NCBI RefSeq assembly: GCF_918814755.1
Contig: NZ_CAKKNT010000009.1
Location: 1 to 64,000, forward strand
Direction of reading: 5' to 3'
Length of the DNA stretch: 64,000 bases
Origin: Periweissella ghanensis
Lineage (GTDB): Bacteria; Bacillota; Bacilli; Lactobacillales; Lactobacillaceae
The translations under genes were made by a program, and so were the position numbers. The number at the start of each line of letters is the position of its first letter. Within the stretch, counting starts at the first letter, position 1. This document shows positions 46,452-55,167 of this stretch, piece by piece. The notes under the pieces were generated by a model. It saw nothing but the letters and a program-made list of their open reading frames with translations. It made no database searches and was not told the origin of the DNA.

Positions 46452-46614
46452 TCCGCTCTTTTTCTATCCGTAATTGATGTAATTTTTGTTCCTGTTGCTT
46501 GATTTGTTGCGTCATTTGGCCTTGATTGGTGAGATACCAGGTAATTGTGGTTGCAATGATAATTACCGTGATCATGGCTTCAATTGCGATATAAGCTTGT
46601 CGGTATTGGTTCAA
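46396..46614 (-). CDS. comGE: ComGE-like minor pseudopilin
   Basis: A 72-aa protein with a pilin-like N-terminal helix (YIAIEAMITVIIIATTITWYL). The TTG start at 46614 is preceded by GGGGGG 9 bases upstream and overlaps the end of comGD by 35 bp. It is short and variable in all species, so position supports the name. Confidence 0.75.
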   Translation of the reverse strand: MNQYRQAYIAIEAMITVIIIATTITWYLTNQGQMTQQIKQQEQKLHQLRIEKERSDEKLQAALQSPTSLHPN

Positions 46615-47023
46615 ATTTAAACGCCCCCCATTCTAAACCAAAGATTAAGCGATATTCTTTGGCGCTACCATTTTCAATAACCCCAAATGCCACATTTTCC
46701 ATTTGCGAATCATATTTTTTAAAAACGATTCGTGCTGGGTTGATATTAGTAACTTGAATATCTTTAGGATAGTTAATTATTTTTTGATGCGTTTTATTAT
46801 CAGTAATCTCTAGCGATTTTCTTTTAAAATAAAATGTTATTCGTTCATCACTAAACTTGACCCGGCTTTGGGTTTGGCGAATTTCTAAATCTAACGTTTG
46901 CCAAAACTTGGCCTGTTCATTTTGTGTATTTTTAGGTTGACCCCAAAAACTAAAGAAACCCATGCTAGCAACAATGATTAAGACAACCGTCATTTCTAAT
47001 AATGTTATTGCCGGCCTTTGCAT
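46580..47023 (-). CDS. comGD: ComGD-like minor pseudopilin
   Basis: A 147-aa protein with a prepilin motif AITLLEMTVVLIIVASMGFF directly after MQRP. The ATG at 47023 follows the comGC stop by one base (TAGTATG), so re-initiation coupling is likely; the frame is open to 47062. Downstream, IRQTQSRVKFSDERITFYFKR and the terminal GLEWGAFKFE fit ComGD. Confidence 0.85.
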   Translation of the reverse strand: MQRPAITLLEMTVVLIIVASMGFFSFWGQPKNTQNEQAKFWQTLDLEIRQTQSRVKFSDERITFYFKRKSLEITDNKTHQKIINYPKDIQVTNINPARIVFKKYDSQMENVAFGVIENGSAKEYRLIFGLEWGAFKFEPIPTSLYRN

Positions 47024-47024
47024 A

Positions 47025-47357
47025 CTATTTGGTTGGTCCAGTAACATGATTATTATCATCAATCACAATTTTAGCGTTATTGGCTTGCTTTTGCTGCTCA
47101 CTAGTTAAATAGTTTTCCCGTACTAAATCAGCTATGGTAACGGCTTTTGAACCGTTTTCGGTTAAATATAAATCAACTTGGGTTTGAACCATTTTGACCA
47201 TTGCAATTGTTTGGCGAGCATTTGCGCTGTCACGAATCTTACTAACATTTGGAATAACTAGTAATAACAATAACCCAATGATTAATAAAACCACCGTCAT
47301 CTCGAGTAAGGTAAACGCTCGTGAGCGCTTCACTTGTAAATACATGTTTGTCTTCAT
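47025..47357 (-). CDS. comGC: Major competence pseudopilin ComGC
   Basis: A 110-aa major pseudopilin. The prepilin peptidase site and hydrophobic helix read RAFTLLEMTVVLLIIGLLLL after a basic leader, followed by VIPNVSKIRD and the QTIAMVKMVQTQVDLYLTENG segment. It overlaps comGB by 4 bp. This is the shaft subunit of the transformation pilus. Confidence 0.95.
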   Translation of the reverse strand: MKTNMYLQVKRSRAFTLLEMTVVLLIIGLLLLLVIPNVSKIRDSANARQTIAMVKMVQTQVDLYLTENGSKAVTIADLVRENYLTSEQQKQANNAKIVIDDNNHVTGPTK

Positions 47358-48358
47358 TTAAGTTCTCCTATCATTTGATACATCGGTAGTAACATGGCGG
47401 CATACATACTCACAATCCCAATGGCAATTCCAATAAACATCACCGGTTGAATTGCTGCCAATAGGCGTTCATAGCGTTTAACTAAGGTTTCAAAACTAAT
47501 TTTGCTGTATGCTAGCAAATCCTTGCCAACCTCAACGTTGGTCTTGCCACGGACAAAAAACAACGCAAATTCATGCGAGATATATGGTAGTTTACCAATA
47601 AAAGTTGCCAAATTAGCACCTGCGTTACTGTGTTGCTGAATCTCGTGCCCTATATGATGCAAAATTGATTTTTCGGGTAATTTTACAAACAATTGACTCA
47701 TTTCCTGATACGAATGGCCGGCTTGTAAAAGTAATGCAAACGTAAAGCTAACTTGATAGTTTAGCTGTTCTTTAACTAGCTGCTTAACCACTGGTATTTT
47801 CAGTAAAAATATTATTTTTTGCGGCGTTGTTAAATGTTGATACCACCAATATAAGCTAATACTACCGATTATTAAGCCAATAAATGCCAGCTTAAGCCCC
47901 GGCAGATTGCCACTTGGTAAAATTTGCATGGCCGTTTGGTTTAAGCGCAATAGTTGTTCAATAAAGTAAAACCGTAAAAAGAGACCCATCGCAATTAATA
48001 AGGCGATTAATACTACTGGATATTGCATTAGTTGGCGTAATTTACGTTGCTGGGTGAATCTTTGTTGCAAATTACGGGCAATCACCGTAATTGTCATGGG
48101 TAATGATCCATGCGCCTCTGCAAGTTCAATTTGCCAACTTATTTCAGCCTCGACAAACGGCTTGATACTGTTGGCAAAACTTTGGCCATTTTGCATCGTA
48201 TGTTGCATCGCTAAGACCGGCGCTTTAAATTTAGTATCTTCTAACTGCGCCATGAATGATAACGCCGTTTGTAATTGAAAACCAGCATGTAAAAGTGCCG
48301 TTATTAACTCAAAGAAACTCACTTGGTCTTTAAGAGCCAATCGTTTTAAATTCTTCAT
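47354..48358 (-). CDS. comGB: Competence pilus membrane protein ComGB
   Basis: A GspF-type inner-membrane platform protein. Two T2SF domains are visible: FFELITALLHAGFQL... and FTFALLLQAGHSYQEMS, with three membrane helices near 125, 170 and 315. The ATG at 48358 (MKNLKRL) lies inside the end of comGA, overlapping it by 29 bp, and gives 334 aa. An upstream in-frame start at 48448 would overlap comGA by over 100 bp and is unlikely. Confidence 0.9.
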   Translation of the reverse strand: MKNLKRLALKDQVSFFELITALLHAGFQLQTALSFMAQLEDTKFKAPVLAMQHTMQNGQSFANSIKPFVEAEISWQIELAEAHGSLPMTITVIARNLQQRFTQQRKLRQLMQYPVVLIALLIAMGLFLRFYFIEQLLRLNQTAMQILPSGNLPGLKLAFIGLIIGSISLYWWYQHLTTPQKIIFLLKIPVVKQLVKEQLNYQVSFTFALLLQAGHSYQEMSQLFVKLPEKSILHHIGHEIQQHSNAGANLATFIGKLPYISHEFALFFVRGKTNVEVGKDLLAYSKISFETLVKRYERLLAAIQPVMFIGIAIGIVSMYAAMLLPMYQMIGELK

Positions 48359-49304
48359 AGGTTGCCGTTGTAATTTTATTAATCGCCAAGGCATAGGCCA
48401 ATGCTTCATTCCATTCATCCCCGTTACTTTCCCAGATTTTTGAACCACTAAGTTGTGCTTGTAAGGCGTGTAATTGCTTTTTGGTATTTGGAATTAACCG
48501 TTGATAAGTTACTGAACGTAAGCTTGCTTGTAAATAAGCTTGTTTAACCCCCATTTCTAACAGGCGGGTAGTAACCTCACTAGCCGCCAAGGCATGAATT
48601 GTTGTTAGCACGGTATGACCACTTAACGCTGCATGAACTGTCGCTTGGGCCGTTTGCGTATCCCGAATCTCTCCGATTACAAAAACATCCGGCCGATGCC
48701 TTAGCCCACTTTTTATCAAATTGGTATACGTCATATCAGCGGTATTGTTCACTTGTAACTGAATAAAATTGGCATTGTTGATTTCGACTGGATCCTCAAT
48801 CGTTAAAACAATTTTATTTTGTTGGGCTAGTTTCTGTGCGACCCCATAAATCGTTGTGGTTTTGCCACTTCCCATTGGTCCGGCTAAAATATGCAAACCC
48901 GGTTGGGTCGTTATTGCGATTAACTGTTGTAATTGATCATCAAAAATAAAGCGTGGTTGTACGGTATGGTTATCATAAATCAAGCGGCAGACTAATGTTT
49001 CCCGTTGGTGATAATCCCCCACCGTTGAAATGCGAAAATTAATTGTCGCAAAATCGGGTAATGTAAATTGACCCGTTTGGGGCCGCCGTTGCTCAGTAAT
49101 ATCCAAATTTGCCAAATATTTTAAATATGTGATTACTTGGGGACCTAATGCCGGGGGAATGGCAATGGCTGGTAAAATTTTAACCGGAGTTCGGACTAAT
49201 AGTTGATATTGACCGGTAGCTGTTGGTAATAAATACAAATCACTAACTTGCTGAGCTAAATGTTCCGTGACGACTTGTTTAAAAAATTGTTGCACAATAC
49301 TCAT
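48330..49304 (-). CDS. comGA: Competence pilus ATPase ComGA
   Basis: A GspE/PilB-type secretion ATPase of 324 aa that powers pseudopilus assembly. Walker A is AGPMGSGKTTTIYG, an Asp box is LTIEDPVE and Walker B is FVIGEIRDTQTA, followed by a His box near HTVLTTIHA. The ATG at 49304 has AAGGAGG 6-7 bases upstream. It is the first gene of the seven-gene operon. Confidence 0.95.
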   Translation of the reverse strand: MSIVQQFFKQVVTEHLAQQVSDLYLLPTATGQYQLLVRTPVKILPAIAIPPALGPQVITYLKYLANLDITEQRRPQTGQFTLPDFATINFRISTVGDYHQRETLVCRLIYDNHTVQPRFIFDDQLQQLIAITTQPGLHILAGPMGSGKTTTIYGVAQKLAQQNKIVLTIEDPVEINNANFIQLQVNNTADMTYTNLIKSGLRHRPDVFVIGEIRDTQTAQATVHAALSGHTVLTTIHALAASEVTTRLLEMGVKQAYLQASLRSVTYQRLIPNTKKQLHALQAQLSGSKIWESNGDEWNEALAYALAINKITTATYEEFKTIGS

Positions 49305-49365
49305 ACTTAACCTCCTTAGCAATTTTTAATACACAACAAAGTACGCGGTGCCCCTAAAAATGGTC

Positions 49366-49395
49366 AAAAAAAAGACCCAGAAAATTTCTGAGTCT
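49366..49395 (-). terminator. Terminator after the RlmL-type gene
   Basis: AGACTCAGAAATTTTCTGGGTCT on the minus strand is followed by eight T. It lies between the methyltransferase gene and comGA. Confidence 0.85.
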
Positions 49396-49419
49396 GCATT
49401 TAATATTTAATTTAAAGCC

Positions 49420-50559
49420 TTAGTTACGTTCTTTTTTACCCCAGTATTGGAAGAAATCTGTCCGCAAGGCCCCATTGTAAAGTTTACGTTTCTTAGTTGC
49501 CCGTTCACCGTAGAACTTTTCAAATTCTAAATCACTTGTCAAAATATACTTACTCCAAGTTTGCATTGGTCGGTATACTTGACCCATTTCTTTGTAAAGT
49601 TGGTGGACAGCATCACTATCAAGCAACCGTTCCCCATATGGTGGGTTGGCAACTAAAATTCCGTTTTTCTTATCAGTATGCCAATCCTTGGCAGCTAATT
49701 GTTTGAAAGTAATGTCTTGGGCTAACCCAGCTTCAAGGGCGTTGGATTTGGCAATTGCAATCATATTTTCATCAATATCATAACCAGTAATATCAAGTTC
49801 AATATCGTAATTGGCTGCTTCATCAGCTTCCGCCCGTAAATCTTCACTAATTTGTTTATCAACCCAATCCCATTTTTCAATCGCAAAATCACGGTTAAAT
49901 CCAGGCGCAATATTACGCGCAATTAAGGCCGCTTCAATCGGAATCGTTCCTGAACCACATACGGGATCAACAAACGGTTGGTCAGGATACCAGTGGGCTA
50001 AGGTTACTAACGCCGCTGCCATGTTTTCTTTTAATGGCGCGCCCCCTTTTTCCGTCCGGTAACCACGTTTAAAGAGGGAATCCCCCGTTGTATCAAGCGT
50101 AATCATGACGTGATCTTTGTTAATCATCACTTCTAATTGGAATAATGAACCTGATTCCGGTAGCATTGTCCGCACGTGATATTCTTCTGACAACTGACTA
50201 GCAATCGCTTTTTTAACAATCGCTTGGGCCGTTGGTACACTGTGTAAAACGGAATTGCGTGAACGTCCTTGCACAGGGAATTCAGCATCGAATGGTAATA
50301 ATTCATCCCATTTAAAAGCTTTAGTTTGTTCAAACAACTCATCAAACGTTACCGCATCAAATTCAGTAACGACAATTTTAATCCGATCAGCCGTCCGTAA
50401 CCACAAATTAGTGCGAATAATATCTTTGACGGTTCCTTCAAAGCGCACCCGACCATTTTCAACTTCAACATCATATCCTAAATCACGCAATTCTTTACCG
50501 ACAAGTGCTTCAATCCCAGCCGCTGCCGTTGCCATTAACTTAAATTTTTTATCACTCAT
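49420..50559 (-). CDS. THUMP-domain 23S rRNA guanine methyltransferase (RlmL N-terminal/YpsC type)
   Basis: A 379-aa class I RNA methyltransferase. A THUMP domain covers residues 50-160 (RTNLWLRTADRIKIVV and SVPTAQAIVKKAI). The methylase domain has DPVCGSGTIPIEAALIARN, DIDENMIAIAKSNA and the NPPYGERL catalytic motif. Firmicute homologues (YpsC) match the N-terminal half of E. coli RlmL and methylate 23S rRNA G2445. It is near gpsB and rnpB, as in B. subtilis. Confidence 0.93.
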   Translation of the reverse strand: MSDKKFKLMATAAAGIEALVGKELRDLGYDVEVENGRVRFEGTVKDIIRTNLWLRTADRIKIVVTEFDAVTFDELFEQTKAFKWDELLPFDAEFPVQGRSRNSVLHSVPTAQAIVKKAIASQLSEEYHVRTMLPESGSLFQLEVMINKDHVMITLDTTGDSLFKRGYRTEKGGAPLKENMAAALVTLAHWYPDQPFVDPVCGSGTIPIEAALIARNIAPGFNRDFAIEKWDWVDKQISEDLRAEADEAANYDIELDITGYDIDENMIAIAKSNALEAGLAQDITFKQLAAKDWHTDKKNGILVANPPYGERLLDSDAVHQLYKEMGQVYRPMQTWSKYILTSDLEFEKFYGERATKKRKLYNGALRTDFFQYWGKKERN

Positions 50560-50605
50560 TTATTTACATTCCTATTTGATTTATTTGATAAATCTATTTT
50601 ACCAC

Positions 50606-50630
50606 AAAAAAAAGCCCGCCGAAGCGAGCT
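50606..50630 (-). terminator. Terminator of rnpB
   Basis: AGCTCGC-TTCG-GCGGGCT followed by eight T on the minus strand, immediately downstream of the RNase P RNA. Confidence 0.92.
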
Positions 50631-50634
50631 GCAT

Positions 50635-51028
50635 GGATGTGAATTTCTGTAAGCCACGTTATGTTCTCACTTAACTTCATGCATAATTAAGCAAGTAGTA
50701 ATCATCTATCTTCTAGTAGTTAAAAACTACTAACACGACCATCGTTTCAATTCACTAGGCCGAGCTCCCCTACCATATGTTTGGGTTTCCCGCTTGAGGG
50801 GTTTACCGCGTTCCACCTGATTCGTTTCCAAATCAGCATCGTCACTGTGGCACTTTCAGAAATACTCGGGCATAGCCGAAGCCTTAGCCGTTTTTTCCGC
50901 CGTCACCTTAAAAGGTGCCCCGGTTTATTTTTTCGCCGAGCACAAACACTACAGGCATCGCAGCCTGTGCGAGCATGGACTTTCCTCACATAAGATAACT
51001 TATGCGCGATTACTAGAAATTCACACGG
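50635..51028 (-). ncRNA. rnpB: RNase P RNA, B type
   Basis: On the minus strand the conserved GAGGAAAGTCCATGCTCGCACAGGCTG core (split here as GAGGAAAGTCCATGC and TCGCACAGGCTG) starts near 50990. The P1 helix pairs GTGAATTTCT near 51024-51015 with AGAAATTCAC near 50639-50648. The 3' conserved region carries GAACGCGGTAAACC and the CCCGCTTGAG complement. Length about 394 bases suits the Bacillus-type RNA. A TGCTATAAT extended -10 lies at 51037-51045, partly inside the gpsB 3' end. Confidence 0.96.
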
Positions 51029-51036
51029 TAGAAATA

Positions 51037-51045
51037 ATTATAGCA
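51037..51045 (-). promoter_or_regulatory. rnpB promoter -10
   Basis: TGCTATAAT (extended -10) lies 9-17 bases upstream of the RNA 5' end. No consensus -35 at normal distance. Confidence 0.5.
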
Positions 51046-51049
51046 CAAA

Positions 51050-51412
51050 CTAAATCAAATGAGAACCACTGTTTTGTTGTTCATCAACTTGAGCGCCAAA
51101 AACGCGGCGTTCCAAGTTACTCAATCGTTTGAGAATATCCATGTTAGTTGTTCCAGTTGCTTGTGGTGTCACAGTTTTTTGTGAGCCGGCCACGGCCAAC
51201 TGTTTATTTAATTCTTCAATTTGTGAACGTAACCGACGATTTTCGTCTTCAAGTTCATTTTGAATCTTGTTGAATGTATCGTAGTCCTTAATAATTTCAT
51301 CCAAAAAAGTATCAACGTCTGTAGGATCAAAGCCGCCACCCATACGTTTTGGCTTAAATTCCTTTCGTACAATATCTTGTGGAGTTAATCGTAAATTTTC
51401 CATTAATCTCAT
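51050..51412 (-). CDS. gpsB: Cell-cycle protein GpsB
   Basis: A 120-aa DivIVA-like coiled-coil protein that links penicillin-binding proteins to division. The N-terminal LRLTPQDIVRKEFKPKRM, DPTDVDTFLDEIIKDY and the coil NELEDENRRLRSQIEEL are clear. Two possible ATGs (51412 and 51403) compete; GGAGG is 4 or 13 bases upstream. It lies opposite recU-pbp1A and downstream of ypsA, the conserved arrangement. Confidence 0.95.
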   Translation of the reverse strand: MRLMENLRLTPQDIVRKEFKPKRMGGGFDPTDVDTFLDEIIKDYDTFNKIQNELEDENRRLRSQIEELNKQLAVAGSQKTVTPQATGTTNMDILKRLSNLERRVFGAQVDEQQNSGSHLI

Positions 51413-51473
51413 TAATCCTCCGTCTTTAGTTCTAGTTCATGTTAGCAAATTTTAGGCAAAAATGCTATTGATA

Positions 51474-52037
51474 TTAATAATTCTTATCACTTTCTTGCTC
51501 CTCACCATATGCAAAGGCATATTCTTGCAAATCATCAAAAGATACACTCTGCCATGGATAATTCTGGCTATTTTGCTGATTGGTGATGACAAAATAATCA
51601 TACTTAGTTTTACCTTCAAATTCAGGATCATAAATTAACAACGCTGCATCCGTATGGGTGAGCATAAATGATTGATAGCCTTTTAGTTGGCTCGGATTTT
51701 GGTATTCTTGGGCCGAGACGCTCGCATAATAATCAACTTGTGTTTTTAATTGGGCTAATTGGGCTTGCTTTTCTTCTTGCCAATTTTTTTCAACGTTTAA
51801 ATATGGTGCCATCATAGCAACTTGGACGGCATAATCGGCTTTGAGTTCATTCACCACCTCAATCGTCCACTGTTCAATACCAAGTTGCGGTCCAGTAATA
51901 ATCCAATCTACCCCTTGCTCGAATTGATTGATTAATTCACGCTTTAAAGCGTATTTAATGACTGCTACTTTCAGATCATCATTTTTAAAAACCCCTAATT
52001 CATACGCCCGATACCCAGTTACCCATAACCTTGTCAT
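51474..52037 (-). CDS. ypsA: DUF1273 protein YpsA
   Basis: A 187-aa Rossmann-like protein (SLOG/DprA-related fold). The N-terminus MTRLWVTGYRAYELGVF and the segment WIITGPQLGIEQWTIEV are typical. In B. subtilis YpsA influences cell division together with GpsB, which is its neighbour here (61 bp). Biochemical role unsettled. Confidence 0.93.
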   Translation of the reverse strand: MTRLWVTGYRAYELGVFKNDDLKVAVIKYALKRELINQFEQGVDWIITGPQLGIEQWTIEVVNELKADYAVQVAMMAPYLNVEKNWQEEKQAQLAQLKTQVDYYASVSAQEYQNPSQLKGYQSFMLTHTDAALLIYDPEFEGKTKYDYFVITNQQNSQNYPWQSVSFDDLQEYAFAYGEEQESDKNY

Positions 52038-52083
52038 AATTTGCCTCCACGTTCTAACTTCTTTAATATTTAATTATGGCACA

Positions 52084-52126
52084 TTGACATTTAACATGTC
52101 AGTCATAATTTTGGTATAATAGTTGG
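52084..52126. promoter_or_regulatory. Intergenic promoter region of recU/ypsA with inverted repeat
   Basis: TTGACA (52084-52089) and TATAAT (about 52115-52120) occur on the plus strand, but their 25-base spacing is too long for one promoter. Between them GACAT (52086-52090) and ATGTC (52096-52100) form a small inverted repeat. Which -35 serves TATAAT is unclear. Confidence 0.35.
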
Positions 52127-52157
52127 GGTATAGGTACAATTAGAAATGGGGCGAACA

Positions 52158-52772
52158 ATGATTAAGTATCCTAATGGGAACACCTTTTTGGCACATAAAA
52201 ATCCGAGCGCTACTATCAAAGCAACACCCACGATTAGTCACAGTAAACGTGGAATGACGCTTGAAGAAGCGATTAATGCCGCCAATACCTTTTATCTCGA
52301 TCGTCAAATTGCGGTTATCCACAAAAAGCCAACCCCAATTAATATTGTCAACGTTGCTTATCCTAAACGAGCAGCCGCCAAAATTAATGAGGCCTACTTT
52401 GCCCAAGCATCGACGACCGACTATAATGGTATTTATCGTGGTTTTTATATCGATTTTGATGCTAAGGAAACCCAAAATAAGACCGCCATTCCACTGGCTA
52501 ATTTCCATGAACACCAAATTAAACATCTCGATGCTATTATTAAACAAAATGGAATTGGCTTTGTAATCATCAAGTTTGCGGTGTACAATGAATCTTTCGT
52601 ATTACCTGCGACTGACGTGATTACTTTTTGGCAGCAAAGTCAAAATGGCGGTCGCAAGTCAATTCCGTATCAATATATTAAAGAACACGGATTTATTATT
52701 TCTGCAGGGTTAATTCCTGAATTACCCTATCTCAAAGCGGTAGACGCGTTAATTGCACAGCAACTCAATTAA
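52158..52772 (+). CDS. recU: Holliday junction resolvase RecU
   Basis: A 204-aa Mg2+-dependent resolvase. Motifs: MIKYPNGNTF, RGMTLEEAINAAN, FAQASTTDYNGIYRGFYIDFDAKET with the catalytic D and E-x-K-like residues, and LANFHEHQI. The start at 52158 is favoured by GGGG 10 bases upstream; the ATG at 52146 is an alternative that would add four residues. It is co-directional with pbp1A, 41 bp downstream. Confidence 0.95.
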   Translation: MIKYPNGNTFLAHKNPSATIKATPTISHSKRGMTLEEAINAANTFYLDRQIAVIHKKPTPINIVNVAYPKRAAAKINEAYFAQASTTDYNGIYRGFYIDFDAKETQNKTAIPLANFHEHQIKHLDAIIKQNGIGFVIIKFAVYNESFVLPATDVITFWQQSQNGGRKSIPYQYIKEHGFIISAGLIPELPYLKAVDALIAQQLN

Positions 52773-52812
52773 GCTACCATGCTTATCTAACTAAGACTTA
52801 GGAGCAAAATAT

Positions 52813-55122
52813 ATGTCGGAACAACAAACACAATCACGGATGGCTAATAAAAAACCAGCTGTTCGAAAAACCAAGCAGCCCAATAAAAAGCGGCGGCCAT
52901 TAGCAGTCTGGGAAAAGATTTTAATTTCTTTATTCGCCTTGCTAAATGTCGGTTTAGTATCAGGAACCTTACTATTTTTCTACTATGTAAGTTCGGCACC
53001 AACGATTACCCAAGCAAAACTATCTTCAAGTAATTCCACGGAATTTTTAGACGCCAGTGGTCATGTTATTTGGTCAATGGGGTCACAAAAGCGTGACTAT
53101 GCATCGGCCAGCCAAATTCCTGATCAACTTAAAGAATCAGTTGTGGCCATTGAAGACCGGCGCTTCTACCAACATGGTGGGATTGATGTCCGGCGAATTG
53201 CCGGGGCCACGTTTGCTAACTTAGCGGGTTCATCACTTGGTTTGCAGGGCGGTTCAACTTTAACCCAACAATTGGTTAAGTTATCTGTCTTCTCAACAGC
53301 AGCTTCTGATCGGACCATTAAGCGAAAAGCCCAAGAAGCTTGGTTAGCAATGCAAGTTTCAAAACGGTATTCTAAAAACCAAATTTTAACGTTCTACATC
53401 AATAAAGTTTACATGGGTGAAGGTGTCTACGGGATGAAGACGGCGGCACGCTACTATTTTGGCAAGCAACTCAACCAACTTTCAATCCCACAATATGCGT
53501 TACTTGCTGGGATGCCACAATCACCCGTGCGTTACGATCCATATGTTAATCCCGTCCTTGCAAAAGAACGACGCGACACGGTTTTAGATGCTTTAGTAAC
53601 TAGTAATAAATTAACGGCTAGTCAAGCACAACAATTTAAACAAGTGCCGGTTACTGAAGGGCTTTTGAAAAAGCACCCAACGATTGGTGGTGCTACCCAA
53701 CCAGCAACCCAACAAATTGTTGACGCATATGCCCAATCGGTTTTAGCTGAATTAACTAAAATGGGTTACAAACCCGAAACCGACGGCCTTAAAGTGTACA
53801 CGTACTTAAACCTTGATTTACAAAAACAAGCTTATAATGTGGTTAACACTAATGATTACGTGAATTTTCCAAACGCCAATCTACAAGTTGGTTTAACGAT
53901 GACTGATCCCAATAACGGGCATGTGGTCGCCCAAATTGGTGGTCGCCAACAAACAGCGGCCCTTGGTTTAAATCGGGCTACCCAAACTAATCGTTCAGCT
54001 GGTTCAACCGTTAAGCCATTTTTAGATTATGGTCCTGCGATTGAATACTTAAACTGGCCAACTTACCGGACAGTTGTTGATAAAAAGTACTTCTACCCTG
54101 GTACTAACACGCAAGTCCACGATTTTGAACCAACCTATGCCGGTCCAATGACGGTGCGGAATGCGTTAGCCGAATCTCGTAACGTACCAGCTGTGCAAAC
54201 CTTGCAAACTGTTGGAACAAGTCGTGCTAAATCATTCATCAAGCGCTTTGGTTTAAACAATCCCCTTTATGCTTCTTCAGCTTTAGGGATTGATATTTCA
54301 ACCCTTCAAGAAGCTGGGATCTATGGGTCATTTAGTACCGAAGGAATTTACCACACACCAGAATTTATTGAAAAAATTGTCACCCAAGATGGTAAGACCG
54401 TTGATGTATCTTCATCTTCTAAGCGTGTTATGCAACCATCAACGGCATACATGTTAACTGATATGCTTAAATCAGTCATGACCGCACAAAACGGAACTGG
54501 TCAGTTAGCTCATATCCCAGGAACTTTTGAAGCTGGGAAAACTGGGACAGTTGGTTATTCTGATGATGTTGATGTGCCAGCCGGAGCGGTTTCTGACCGT
54601 TGGTTTACCGGTTATAACCGTAATTTTGTGCTTTCCGTTTGGACTGGTTATGATCAACCAAACCAACCTGGGAACTACATTACACCGGGGTATATGTCTA
54701 ACATCCCACTGTATATTTATAAAGCCATCATGGGTTATGCTATGCAAGATATTACGTCCGAAGATTGGTCAAAACCTGATAATGTGCAAGTAATTAATCG
54801 TGGTGGCCAACGTGAACTACAAATTGCAGATGCATCATTTAGTGATAGTAGTACACCAGTTGTCCCATCAAGTACTTTTAGTTCAAGTTCTTCAACCATT
54901 TCAAGTTCTGATTCAAGTAGTTTAAGTTCTTCTAGTTCGATTTCTAGTTCAAGCTCAAGTTCTTCAAGCTCAAGTTCTTCAACTTCAAGCTCAGAAAGTT
55001 CAATTTCTAGTTCAAGCTCAAGTAGTATTGAACCAGCTAGTTCAAGTTCATCACAAGCAAGCTCAGAACCAGAAAAACAACCTTCAAATCAGCCCAATAA
55101 TAATTCAACATCAAATAAATAA
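52813..55122 (+). CDS. pbp1A: Bifunctional class A penicillin-binding protein PBP1A
   Basis: A 769-aa peptidoglycan polymerase. A cytoplasmic basic N-terminus and one transmembrane helix (about 38-60) precede the GT51 glycosyltransferase with catalytic Glu near 114 in VAIEDRRFYQHGG, GGSTLTQQLVK and KAQEAWLAM. The transpeptidase has the active Ser in GSTVKPF (about S398), SRN in the next motif and KTG near 576. A C-terminal tail of about 75 residues (from about 675) is nearly pure serine with few other residues. GpsB binds this protein class. Confidence 0.97.
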   Translation: MSEQQTQSRMANKKPAVRKTKQPNKKRRPLAVWEKILISLFALLNVGLVSGTLLFFYYVSSAPTITQAKLSSSNSTEFLDASGHVIWSMGSQKRDYASASQIPDQLKESVVAIEDRRFYQHGGIDVRRIAGATFANLAGSSLGLQGGSTLTQQLVKLSVFSTAASDRTIKRKAQEAWLAMQVSKRYSKNQILTFYINKVYMGEGVYGMKTAARYYFGKQLNQLSIPQYALLAGMPQSPVRYDPYVNPVLAKERRDTVLDALVTSNKLTASQAQQFKQVPVTEGLLKKHPTIGGATQPATQQIVDAYAQSVLAELTKMGYKPETDGLKVYTYLNLDLQKQAYNVVNTNDYVNFPNANLQVGLTMTDPNNGHVVAQIGGRQQTAALGLNRATQTNRSAGSTVKPFLDYGPAIEYLNWPTYRTVVDKKYFYPGTNTQVHDFEPTYAGPMTVRNALAESRNVPAVQTLQTVGTSRAKSFIKRFGLNNPLYASSALGIDISTLQEAGIYGSFSTEGIYHTPEFIEKIVTQDGKTVDVSSSSKRVMQPSTAYMLTDMLKSVMTAQNGTGQLAHIPGTFEAGKTGTVGYSDDVDVPAGAVSDRWFTGYNRNFVLSVWTGYDQPNQPGNYITPGYMSNIPLYIYKAIMGYAMQDITSEDWSKPDNVQVINRGGQRELQIADASFSDSSTPVVPSSTFSSSSSTISSSDSSSLSSSSSISSSSSSSSSSSSSTSSSESSISSSSSSSIEPASSSSSQASSEPEKQPSNQPNNNSTSNK
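54835..55065 (+). repeat. Serine-codon low-complexity tract in pbp1A
   Basis: Dense TCA/AGT/TCT/AGC codons encoding runs of serine, with imperfect TCAAGTTCT-type units; variable length is likely between strains. Confidence 0.8.
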
Positions 55123-55129
55123 CCAAATA

Positions 55130-55160
55130 AAAAAACCGATTCTAACGAATCGGTTTTTTT
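55130..55160. terminator. Bidirectional terminator
   Basis: AAAAAACCGATTC-TAAC-GAATCGGTTTTTTT between converging pbp1A and apt. Confidence 0.93.
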
Positions 55161-55167
55161 ATTTATT

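Noticed and set aside
50255-50993. Open frames overlapping the RNase P RNA and RlmL gene on the plus strand
   Set aside because: They lie antisense to a well-supported ncRNA and gene, with no ribosome site or homology.
54835-55065. Repetitive tract resembling a CRISPR array
   Set aside because: The units are serine codons in frame with pbp1A, not regular repeats with unique spacers.
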